DNA from: Flavobacterium sp. 102
GTDB taxonomy: Bacteria; Bacteroidota; Bacteroidia; Flavobacteriales; Flavobacteriaceae
Direction of reading: 5' to 3'
Length of the DNA stretch: 64,000 nucleotides
Assembly: GCF_003634615.1 (NCBI RefSeq)
Contig: NZ_RBKX01000001.1
Span: 1,488,001-1,552,000, forward strand
This document shows, one piece after another, positions 17,433 to 25,606 of the stretch (positions within the stretch are counted from its first letter, which is position 1; each line of letters starts with the position of its first letter). Position numbers and translations under genes: made by a program. Under the pieces are notes generated by a model. It was not told where the DNA came from. It did not search any database and saw only the letters and a program-made list of their open reading frames with translations.

Positions 17433-17800
17433 CTTTCGGCTTCTAATAGCCTTTCATAAAGCTTTTTATTTTCTTCGTAAGCCTCAATTAATTTATCTAA
17501 TGGGTTGAAAGTGCAATGGTGTCCGAATGCCCCACTACTATGACTAAAATCATTATCATAGATGTTATTGAAATAATTTATCACTGCATCTTCAGAGAAG
17601 TTTTTAATAGCTTCAGGTGTAACACCTAGTGCCTTAGCTACCTCAATCAATTTTTCTTCATCAATAGTCTCGCTATTTTCCATCATTGAAATTGCCTGCT
17701 GGTTTGTTCCCATTGCTTGGGCGAGCGCTTCCTGTTTCATATCACGTAATTCGCGGATGCGGCTAATTTTTCTGCCTATGTGGTTTTTTGTTGGTGTCAT
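17423..17800 (-). CDS. XRE-family HTH regulator, 125 residues
   Basis: The N-terminal Cro/CI-type HTH reads GRKISRIRELRDMKQEALAQ, then QQAISMMENSETIDEEKLIEVAKALG. The C-terminal tail (about 70-125) is acidic then helical (LDKLIEAYEENKKLYERLLEAE), a probable dimerisation helix. It is divergent from the NTase-HEPN gene, with a 157-nt shared intergenic region, and upstream of the GHKL gene, so it could regulate either or both. Confidence 0.85.
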   Translation of the reverse strand: MTPTKNHIGRKISRIRELRDMKQEALAQAMGTNQQAISMMENSETIDEEKLIEVAKALGVTPEAIKNFSEDAVINYFNNIYDNDFSHSSGAFGHHCTFNPLDKLIEAYEENKKLYERLLEAERKK

Positions 17801-17956
17801 AATTCAAAAGTAATAAATGTGTTTGGAACGCTGTAAATGTAAGATACGTGTAGCATACAGAACAAAATGATACGGTACAGAAAACAGTCTTTCTTACTTG
17901 CAGTGATTAACAAAAATACAATTTTTCAGATATGTTTCACTTCAAAATTAAGAATT

Positions 17957-19654
17957 ATGTACCACAACTATTTAATTTCAAAGAATCATCCGCAGCAAGC
18001 GGAACTTGAAAAAGCCGTCGGGCTAGTCATGGCGTTTTCTGCCGTTAGTTCTATTTACTTTTCACCGCATATTGAGGAAGATTTGAATGCAGGCATTATT
18101 ATGGTGATTATTGCCGAAGACAGTCCGCACGCCTGGGACGATTTAAACGAAAATTATTGGAAAGTGTTTGAAGCATTTCCGCAATTCTCTTTCCGGATTT
18201 TTAGCGCACAATGGGTTAGGGATGAATTGAAAGATGGCAATCCGTTCTTTGCGATGCATTGCACCAAAAACAGTTTGATTTACAGCACCGAGGAAAGCGA
18301 AGAATTCAATTTTGTAGAACGGCTCAAGCCTAAGCGTTTTTTGAAGAAGGCCAAGAGCGAATTTGACAAGGAAGATAATTCCGCTTTCATTTTAGGACTC
18401 AACCTGAAATACTACCAAAGACAAGAGGATTATTTACAAGCCGCATATAACATTCATCAAAATATCCGGTGGCTGTTGATTGCAGCTTCGAATTTCCTAA
18501 CCGGTGAATATCTTGTGGAACATGATTTAGAAGTCCATCAGAATCATGTAGGGAAGTTTTCGAAGGAACTGGCAAAAACTTTCGACATTCAAAACGAACA
18601 GGAAAAGAAATTGTTGGAATTGCTTAACATTGCCTGCGATGCCGTGCAATACGGCCATGAAATTCCGGAATTAACAAAGGATATCATCGATACTGCCGAA
18701 GCCAAAAAGGATTGGTTAAATATTGAGGTCAGCAGGCTTTTCAAGGAATGCGTCTGCCGATGCCAATATGAGTTTGCACGCACTAAAACTCCTTTGATTA
18801 CTATTGAGCAAGATGAACCGTTAAAGCTAATCACTCAGATCGTTGCCGAATCTGTTGAAATCTCCGCACTTTATTGTATCGGTCAACGAAACGTCAGTAG
18901 GTCTGCAGCAAATGTACTTTTGGAAAACAATGCAGTCGATTTCCAGAACACACATTATTATCTATTTCTGATCGTGAAGGATTTTCAGGCGCATGTTCCG
19001 GGAAATATTTCGTTTAACGTTAGAGCCCAGACGGATGGCCGATGCACGACTACTGTTATCATGCATTCTAAAAAATCACTGTACCAACAAAAGGGAGACC
19101 AGCAACATTTTTTTTACCAGATCATGCAGCGCGGGCAGCTATTGTTCCAAGAAACTTTAAAGCCGGTATTCTTGCCATTTGAGGAAATCCCAATCAGGAA
19201 TATTCCGAAGGCAAAAATATACTGGCAGCAACGTGACCGCACTAAAAATTTCCTTATGGAAGCCGAAGCTATGGACGGCGGCGGTGCGACTAAAATTCAC
19301 GTTTATCTAATGCAACTTGTCATTGAGCAAACTTGTCTCGGGTTGATCCGGATATTCTTAGGCTACATGCCAAACCATTTTTCGCTGCCTTATCTTTTTG
19401 AGTTATGCGAATATTTTACACCAATGACGGCAGAGATTTTTCCGCGAAAAACGGACAAGGACAGAGAACTTTTACGAATTCTATCAGGTCGCACTACGTC
19501 TCTCCGCTATGGTCCTGTCGATGATGTTGCCTACCACGATTACGAAGTTCTGAGCAATCGATATAATGAATTTGTAGAAAGGGCTGATAAGCTTGCGGCT
19601 GCAGAACTGGAAAGGCTTGAACCGATTAAAGAAGATAATGACCAAAATGATTGA
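17957..19654 (+). CDS. Four-domain NTase-HEPN-NTase-HEPN-like protein
   Basis: About 565 residues from ATG 17,957 (MYHNYLISKNHPQQ); an ATG at 17,867 would add an unlikely hydrophobic leader. Two halves look alike. Residues 1-130 are nucleotidyltransferase-like without the GSx9-DxD triad. Residues 150-290 are a helical HEPN-like block (EDYLQAAYNIHQNIRWLLIA). Residues 300-430 are a second degenerate NTase-like domain (YCIGQRN, then THYYLFLIV where MNT proteins have an acidic pair). The C-terminal HEPN-like block has GLIRIFLGYMPNHF. The second half corresponds to the whole protein at 5,398. A small partner gene follows after 3 nt. Probably a nucleotide- or RNA-linked sensor or toxin whose NTase parts are inactive; function unknown. 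Confidence 0.72.
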   Translation: MYHNYLISKNHPQQAELEKAVGLVMAFSAVSSIYFSPHIEEDLNAGIIMVIIAEDSPHAWDDLNENYWKVFEAFPQFSFRIFSAQWVRDELKDGNPFFAMHCTKNSLIYSTEESEEFNFVERLKPKRFLKKAKSEFDKEDNSAFILGLNLKYYQRQEDYLQAAYNIHQNIRWLLIAASNFLTGEYLVEHDLEVHQNHVGKFSKELAKTFDIQNEQEKKLLELLNIACDAVQYGHEIPELTKDIIDTAEAKKDWLNIEVSRLFKECVCRCQYEFARTKTPLITIEQDEPLKLITQIVAESVEISALYCIGQRNVSRSAANVLLENNAVDFQNTHYYLFLIVKDFQAHVPGNISFNVRAQTDGRCTTTVIMHSKKSLYQQKGDQQHFFYQIMQRGQLLFQETLKPVFLPFEEIPIRNIPKAKIYWQQRDRTKNFLMEAEAMDGGGATKIHVYLMQLVIEQTCLGLIRIFLGYMPNHFSLPYLFELCEYFTPMTAEIFPRKTDKDRELLRILSGRTTSLRYGPVDDVAYHDYEVLSNRYNEFVERADKLAAAELERLEPIKEDNDQND

Positions 19655-19657
19655 CTG

Positions 19658-19996
19658 ATGGAAGATAAAATAAAAACAATCGAAGAATTAAAAGATCTCG
19701 CGGCGCATTCCTTTCATGTTGTAAAGCCCTCAAAGAGCCGTAAGGGAAAAGGGACGGTGAATATTCCGGTAAACAGTTATGCGGAACTGAGTTGGTATAT
19801 TATAGATGTGCTAAAGGTATCGGTGGCCGCGCTCGAAGCCGATAGCGAAGGCGTCGGCAATGTAAGGAACATTCCTTGCGCTGTAAGCGGGGTTCTTGAA
19901 AAAATAATCGAGATTATTCCATTGGAAGAAATGGACCTCTTGGATAAAATCCGTGAAATGGTGTCAGATGATGATCAAGAGGAAAAGCAAACTTAA
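19658..19996 (+). CDS. Small helical partner of the NTase-HEPN module (element copy)
   Basis: 112 residues, starting 3 nt after the NTase-HEPN stop. The core YAELSWYIIDVLKVSVAALEA, then SGVLEKIIEIIPLEEMDLLDKI, matches both small genes at 6,214 and 6,622. The tail is short and acidic. Its stop overlaps the stop of the convergent gene at 19,993. Predicted interaction partner of the upstream protein; no named domain recognised. Confidence 0.7.
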   Translation: MEDKIKTIEELKDLAAHSFHVVKPSKSRKGKGTVNIPVNSYAELSWYIIDVLKVSVAALEADSEGVGNVRNIPCAVSGVLEKIIEIIPLEEMDLLDKIREMVSDDDQEEKQT

Positions 19997-20415
19997 AGCC
20001 TGGTATATGCATGCAAAATCACCGCGCGCATTTCCTTTATTAAGTCGATGTTTTTACAAAGTTCTTTTTCCTTTTCTTCTAACAGACTTAATGCCCGGAC
20101 CTTTCTAATGTGCTGGGCGTAGCTGTTTTCTAACGCCTCGCTTTTGGCGACGAACTGTGGCTTAAATTCGTATAGCCTTAAAAATAATACGACGGAGCCA
20201 ACCAGATAATAACGCCAAAATTTCGCTTGCCATAGGCTGTATGCAAGCCAGTAGTGATTTTCTCTTTCCTCTTCGTTTAGAAACTCCAAAACAAAGCAAT
20301 TAGGGCACGATTGCTCTAACGGCTTACCGCTATTGGCACCTTTAGATAGGATAAAGAAATATGGTTTATCATATCGATTTTTTGGGTTGTGTGTCCTGAT
20401 GTTGATTTTCTGCAT
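19993..20415 (-). CDS. DUF6943-like hypothetical protein
   Basis: 140 residues from ATG 20,415 (MQKINIRTHNPKNRYDKPYF); the upstream ATG at 20,478 would add a low-complexity Phe/Ser-rich leader. The motif FFILSKGANSGKPLEQSCPN, followed by CF, is characteristic of a family widespread in Bacteroidota mobile elements. The C-terminal half is helical, with EKEKELCKNIDLIKEMRAVI. Function unknown; useful as a marker of element DNA. Confidence 0.65.
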   Translation of the reverse strand: MQKINIRTHNPKNRYDKPYFFILSKGANSGKPLEQSCPNCFVLEFLNEEERENHYWLAYSLWQAKFWRYYLVGSVVLFLRLYEFKPQFVAKSEALENSYAQHIRKVRALSLLEEKEKELCKNIDLIKEMRAVILHAYTRL

Positions 20416-20768
20416 GGCTTCGATATTTAAATTTGACTGAACTTTTTCAAAAGAAAAAAATGAAAAAAAGAAAGTCATTCCCGAAGCGGAGATTTCAAAT
20501 AAGTGCGGTTTTTAAAATAAAAATACTACCCGACTTTTAGCAGGAGACGTTGTATGCGATAAGATATTTAAACTTTAGCTGATGTTAATTCGTGACCGGG
20601 ATTTGAGGGTGGAGATTTTTGTTTTAAACCCGTAGGGCTTGAACCGAACGTTTTGAAATTGCAGCTTAACTTCCCTTTCTTTTATTTGTTTTTTGAAAGA
20701 GGGTCGTCCGGTTTACGTCCGGTTACGCGATGTTTCTGGGGCAATCTAACACCCCCGAGCACCGCAGC

Positions 20769-20813
20769 AAATAAAAAAGAAAAACGTAGCCTGCGGAGTT
20801 TTCTTTTTTATTT
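20769..20813. terminator. Long perfect hairpin, possible bidirectional terminator
   Basis: 15-bp perfect A/T arms enclose a 15-nt GC-rich loop; the T-run on either side would allow termination in both directions. It lies within the GC-rich non-coding region. Confidence 0.55.
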
Positions 20814-21130
20814 GTGAGGAGCGACGTGGCGGTGTTGCGGCAATTGACCCGCCACCGCAGGACGGGAACGGAACGCAGCTTGCGGAGTGGAGAGAAGGAC
20901 TGCGAGCGTGAAACGGCAGGGAAAAAATTAACAGCTGGCTACGCAGTGGCCTAACCTTGATTTAGGGCAAAGCGCAGCGGAGCCACCCTGATGGCGCGGG
21001 CAAGGCGGCAACCGCCAAATTAACAAGCGGCGGCAGACACAAACACGGCAACTGTAGCTTGCGGAAGTTGTGGTGTTGTGGATGCAGAGCCGCGACGAAC
21101 GACGCACTGAGCCGTGTGAAGACCACGACG

Positions 21131-21184
21131 AAAAAAGGCAAATGGAAAGTGCTTCTTTTTAAAGCTTTTTGCATTTGCCTTTTT
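21131..21184 (+). terminator. Hairpin with T-tail at the end of the GC-rich region
   Basis: AAAAAAGGCAAATG pairs with CATTTGCCTTTTT, with an inner AAAGTGCTTC/AAAGCTTTTT-type stem. The position suggests it ends a transcript that reads rightward through the GC-rich region, which would support a non-coding RNA there. Confidence 0.55.
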
Positions 21185-21316
21185 GAGTGTACTGCGGAAC
21201 GGAAGGAGGCACGACTGACTGGAGCAGCGTGGCGGAACTAAGGCGAAGAAGGAGAGAGACCGATTGATTGCCTGTGTAATGATTTAGTGCCTTAATTTAG
21301 ACAACATTATTTATCT

Positions 21317-23605
21317 TTAATACCCAGGCTTTTTGAGAGGCTGTATATCTTCAAGACTATTTTCAACACCCTGTTCTCGATATTTTGAAGTCATACTGAG
21401 TTGGACAATGTCTCTTTTTTTCTTCCAATAGATTATTGCTAAAAAAGCTATAGTTACCTGAACTTTAATATCTTCGCCAGAATCATTTTGAATCTCACCC
21501 CAAGAATCTTTAATTTTCATATTATCTTCTGTATTGATATCAATTATAGAAGCATATAATTTTAGATTTTCGTCTATAAGCTTCAATTGTCCATCTGAAA
21601 CTACTTCGTCGCTCAACGAACGATGTTCAATACTCGGCAAGTCTGATTTATTAAGAATAAAAAGTAAATCTGTTACACGGTGTTCAGATGAAGGTATATG
21701 TACAACCTTAGTAGTGTAATTCACTTCTAATAATTGTCGTAATTCATACCCAATATTAACGGCTATTATTACATAGTCGGTAGTCCCTGCTATTAATTTT
21801 TCGATTCCTTTGAGAATTAGTTCTTTACTTAGCAGAAATCTACGAGTTCGAGAAACGAAAAAAGAATTAGGTATATATTTTCGAATACTACTCGCGACAA
21901 TACTTTTAGCAAATATTGAATCATAGTTTAAATGTGGAATATCATTATCAGTAAAAGCGGATTTTGTCATTAAGTTCTGGCCACCTGTAACCGTCAACTT
22001 TAAATCATTGTCCTTTTCGGCGTCATCAAGCGGTATAAAGATTTGATCATAATCTTTAAAAGCCGAAGTTATAATGTCTTTGGTTGAATCTCGAAAATGT
22101 TGAAGTTTCTCCTCTGATAAATTAGCATTTAATTTCTGTTCTCCAATTTCTCCAATGATTTTTGATTTAAGATTGGATATGAAATCTCGAAAATCTTGTT
22201 CTTTTTCCAATGCAACTGTTGCAAAATGCAGATCTTCTAGCAACTCTTCGTTTTTCAAAACGTGATTTAAGCATTTTTCGAAAAAAGAAACACTATCCAG
22301 CCAGTTTTTTAATTCTGTTACCTTTTGTGGTAAATTAGGCAATGATGTGAAGTCATGAGATACGTAAAACGGTTGCAATGTAAACTGTCTTATGAATAAT
22401 AATGCTATGTAGCTGCAAATCCAATAATTGACGTCACGTCTATTTCCTAAATTGTCTAATCCAGGGAAAGGATATTTAAGATCTAATGGATGCTTTCTAT
22501 GTCTAAATTCATTTCTAAATTCTTCAAACCACGTGAAAATTGCGGTCATACCTTCAGGGAGCAAAACATATTTTGGAGGTAGTGACTGTGAATAATTAAA
22601 AATGTACTTTAAAGTTTTATATTGTTTTTTATAAAGTAATAGGCCACCCAGAGCATAATTAAATTCTAGAAATTGTTCACGTTCTTTCTGCCGTTTTTTT
22701 ACTTCAGGGTCATTAATTATCTCGCTGCCTTCGGGATTGTATTCAGGGTATAAAAACTTTAGTTGAAAGTCGAAATATTGGTTCGCTGTCGCCCAATACA
22801 TCCGTAAGTATTTATCGTTTGATGAAATCATATAAAGATCGTCCCATAAAATACGATAAGTCTCTTTGGAAATAGTAATTTCTTCAAAATCCTCGCCTAA
22901 TAGCCATGTACCACTTACAGCACGATGTTCAATAGCGAGAAGTTTTTTATTTTCTGTAATTGTGAGTGTATAATTTAATTTGTTAATCAGATGATATAGA
23001 TCAGAAGGATAAATTAAAGGTTGTGAATGGTCATGATTCCTTCGTATTTCAGAAAATACCTCAGAATAAAACTCTAACAAAGTTTCTTGTAAATGCTCAT
23101 CTTGTTTGTCAACAGCATAAAAGGTAAGTTCGTTTATAGTTTTAAGGTAATAGGGATTGTTTGATGTTTTCTTTGAATCCAGATCATGTTTAGCAATCAA
23201 GTATTTTAATATCGTTGTTGACTTTCCATTATAAAGCACAATCTTATCCAGCCATATGAAAAACATTACGGTTAAAGATGAAGTAAGAAATAAAATTATA
23301 CTTTCTGCGGAATTATTGATTACAATGTTATTCCAATCAAACCAAGGTTGAAAATTGAAAATAATCAGGAAGAAAGAAATAATTGTCACATATAGGGTTA
23401 ACTTGAAGAATGATAAGTTCAAATTAGTAAATACAATTTTAATTGATTTTTGAGGAAACTCTTCACCAAATAAATCTGGCAAATAGGTAGAATCGTATTT
23501 GTCACCTATACTTGAGATTTTGTCTACTATGATTGGATAAGCTATTCCAAGAATAGCAATATCAATAGCAACACAGATTTCAACAATATTGTTTAACATA
23601 TTCAA
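21317..23605 (-). CDS. Large membrane-anchored protein at the end of the DISARM-like operon
   Basis: 762 residues. Three hydrophobic segments at about 8-30, 68-90 and 100-125 anchor a roughly 630-residue cytoplasmic part that I do not recognise. That part has tetratricopeptide-like helical stretches and a C-terminal alpha/beta region (TTDYVIIAVNIGYELRQLL). There is no HxKx4D motif, so it is not the PLD nuclease DrmC that closes typical DISARM operons. It follows drmB by 39 nt on the same strand and is the last gene. Possibly a membrane effector or localisation factor of the system. A separate adjacent gene is the alternative. Confidence 0.6.
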   Translation of the reverse strand: MNMLNNIVEICVAIDIAILGIAYPIIVDKISSIGDKYDSTYLPDLFGEEFPQKSIKIVFTNLNLSFFKLTLYVTIISFFLIIFNFQPWFDWNNIVINNSAESIILFLTSSLTVMFFIWLDKIVLYNGKSTTILKYLIAKHDLDSKKTSNNPYYLKTINELTFYAVDKQDEHLQETLLEFYSEVFSEIRRNHDHSQPLIYPSDLYHLINKLNYTLTITENKKLLAIEHRAVSGTWLLGEDFEEITISKETYRILWDDLYMISSNDKYLRMYWATANQYFDFQLKFLYPEYNPEGSEIINDPEVKKRQKEREQFLEFNYALGGLLLYKKQYKTLKYIFNYSQSLPPKYVLLPEGMTAIFTWFEEFRNEFRHRKHPLDLKYPFPGLDNLGNRRDVNYWICSYIALLFIRQFTLQPFYVSHDFTSLPNLPQKVTELKNWLDSVSFFEKCLNHVLKNEELLEDLHFATVALEKEQDFRDFISNLKSKIIGEIGEQKLNANLSEEKLQHFRDSTKDIITSAFKDYDQIFIPLDDAEKDNDLKLTVTGGQNLMTKSAFTDNDIPHLNYDSIFAKSIVASSIRKYIPNSFFVSRTRRFLLSKELILKGIEKLIAGTTDYVIIAVNIGYELRQLLEVNYTTKVVHIPSSEHRVTDLLFILNKSDLPSIEHRSLSDEVVSDGQLKLIDENLKLYASIIDINTEDNMKIKDSWGEIQNDSGEDIKVQVTIAFLAIIYWKKKRDIVQLSMTSKYREQGVENSLEDIQPLKKPGY

Positions 23606-23644
23606 ATTATTTTCCTATAAATTTTCTTCCAATTTTTTTTTCTT

Positions 23645-25606
23645 TTAATTAAAGAAACCAATCGATGGATTTTCAAAAGTACCTATAATTGAAGCTCGAT
23701 CAAGTAGCATGTTGAATTCTTCACAGCTTGTTTCAGGAACTATGGAGCAATTATGACAAGCTGAACCATTAACATTATCTGGACCTTGCCCACTTGACTG
23801 ACCAATATCTGAGCATACTGGATCAGCCGAACACCATCGTGCGTCTTCAATAGAATCTTTAACCAGTTTCCCTAAATTGTTAGCTTTTCCTTGTCTTACT
23901 AAACCGCCTAAAGAACCTTCCGAATCTCCGGATGAAGTGTAAATAAGTATACCATTCATCCTGTTGTCATCGTCATCATTAAAATATAATCTTTCCCTTA
24001 GTGATGATGAACCATATCCACAATGAAAACAAAGTTTCTTTATCAATAGGTGTGTGAAAGTGTGCATGACAATAAACGAAGCATTAACTTTTTTAAGATT
24101 CTCTGTAGGTCTTCTTTTCAACATTGCTCCATGATATCGATCAATTATATTTGTAAACGAATCACCTTGACTTTCTAGCCATTTGTCAATTACATCATCC
24201 CTGAATTTTAAAAAAATACCTTCGCCAAATACTTCTGTTGCCGGTAGCCAATTTACATTTTCATTGGACAATTCACTAATGTCAGTTTTATTTCCAGGGT
24301 CTATCCGAGCAAAACTTCTAAATACTCTCGTTTCTTTTAACTTTTCAATGAGTACAACACATTCGAAATATTTTTCTAAAAAATCTTTTTCCGAATACTC
24401 ATCAAACTTTTTCTTAATCGCTTTAAAGTCTGCATTTTCGGAATTCCTACCTTCTAAAATGTACTGATATTCTTCCAAACGTAATCCTTCCTCAGAGGAA
24501 AAATTATTAATCTCGTCTAAAATTTCATTCTCTAATATTTCTGCTATAACGCCAGCTACTAATTCATCCTTTGAAATTAAATTGTTTTTTATTACTGCTT
24601 CAGATGAAAGTATGGCGGGAAGAATTATTGTTCCTTTGTCAAGATTATAATACTTTTTTAACTCATCTCTTCCTTTTTCCTCAATTACCTTTACGACATA
24701 CTCATTGGCTTGAGATGACACTTGTGGTAAGTAAATTGCCGATACAATATCAGAAAAATGAACATTCGAGGCACCTCTTATTAAAACTTGTAAATGTTTC
24801 TTTCCGGCACATGGCTTCGCGTCAATAATTCCTTCTACGCCTAACCATGGACGATGTCCTTTGCAATACTGTCCTAATGGGTTATTGTCATTTGGTTCAT
24901 CCTCAGTAAATTTTTTGTCTTCTTCCTTGTCTAATCCTATTCTAGCTAATGCGCTATCAAAAACTTTATCGCCATTTTTCCTAACATTCATTAAACCTGC
25001 AAGTGTCCTTTTTTCACCACATGAACATTTAATAAGTATACTTCCCAAGTCACCCGAGCCTGAAAGTGAATGATATGATAAATTATGATTTTTATCGTCA
25101 TTTGGTAATGACCCATCATGAACCCATTCTTTAAAAGGAACATCTTGAATATGACCATTACTACAAGCTGCAACAAATCTAACAGGAATCATTTTAGATT
25201 TAAATTTATTGCCTGATTTACCACATATATCACATTCTATTTTTTCTTCCGCAAAAGTAAGTTCAACCTCCCTCATACTGCCGCATAAATGATTCGTACA
25301 ATGGTGCCACCGTGGAAATCGCACGACAGGGATTGTTAGGAAATTATTCTTAATTCCAGATGTATGATATGAAAATGGCTTAATAAAATATTCGACACCT
25401 AGTACTTTTTGTAAACGAGGCTCAATTATTCTTAACGCGACCTCATCAATATTTTGATAACCCGCTTGAATTTTTCTTTGCTGAATTTTTTCATCCCATA
25501 AATTCAACCCACATACCATAACTGATACCTCCTTAGGAAAGTTGATAATTTGTCCAATTCCAAATGGGGAAAGGAGTTGGCTACTTCTTACGCTTTTATT
25601 GGCCAT
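23645..25606 (-). CDS. drmB: DrmB-like protein (DUF1998 domain) of a DISARM system
   Basis: 653 residues from ATG 25,606 (MANKSVRSSQLLSPFGIGQI); this start overlaps the end of drmA by 11 nt and removes an unlikely 18-residue leader. DrmB features are visible: the FGIGQIINFP beginning, a first Cys/His cluster (HHCTNHLC...CDICG, about 100-130), a second (CSCGEKRT), and the C-terminal CHNCSIVPETSCEEFNMLLDR block of the DUF1998 type. In DISARM, DrmA and DrmB form the core complex that recognises and blocks incoming DNA. The family call is strong. Confidence 0.9.
   Translation of the reverse strand: MANKSVRSSQLLSPFGIGQIINFPKEVSVMVCGLNLWDEKIQQRKIQAGYQNIDEVALRIIEPRLQKVLGVEYFIKPFSYHTSGIKNNFLTIPVVRFPRWHHCTNHLCGSMREVELTFAEEKIECDICGKSGNKFKSKMIPVRFVAACSNGHIQDVPFKEWVHDGSLPNDDKNHNLSYHSLSGSGDLGSILIKCSCGEKRTLAGLMNVRKNGDKVFDSALARIGLDKEEDKKFTEDEPNDNNPLGQYCKGHRPWLGVEGIIDAKPCAGKKHLQVLIRGASNVHFSDIVSAIYLPQVSSQANEYVVKVIEEKGRDELKKYYNLDKGTIILPAILSSEAVIKNNLISKDELVAGVIAEILENEILDEINNFSSEEGLRLEEYQYILEGRNSENADFKAIKKKFDEYSEKDFLEKYFECVVLIEKLKETRVFRSFARIDPGNKTDISELSNENVNWLPATEVFGEGIFLKFRDDVIDKWLESQGDSFTNIIDRYHGAMLKRRPTENLKKVNASFIVMHTFTHLLIKKLCFHCGYGSSSLRERLYFNDDDDNRMNGILIYTSSGDSEGSLGGLVRQGKANNLGKLVKDSIEDARWCSADPVCSDIGQSSGQGPDNVNGSACHNCSIVPETSCEEFNMLLDRASIIGTFENPSIGFFN

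Larger units (their letters stand above)
20520..21300. other. GC-rich non-coding region with strong hairpins
   Basis: No credible gene; composition shifts to well over half G+C by eye between about 20,700 and 21,240, against AT-rich neighbours. Two strong hairpins stand out. The first has 15-bp perfect arms at 20,769-20,783 and 20,799-20,813 (AAATAAAAAAGAAAA and complement). The second pairs AAAAAGGCAAATG with CATTTGCCTTTTT (21,132-21,184) and looks like a terminator. Short GCGG-, CACGAC- and GTTGTGG-type motifs recur between them. It could be a relic mobilization/oriT region, a structured RNA, or a decayed gene. Confidence 0.6.

Noticed and set aside
20962-21241. Two 60-70 codon ORFs in the GC-rich region
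   Set aside because: Overlapping on opposite strands, composition-driven, no protein-like pattern.
21317-23605. DrmC (PLD nuclease) as the last DISARM gene
   Set aside because: No HxKx4D motif, far too long, and it has three membrane helices.
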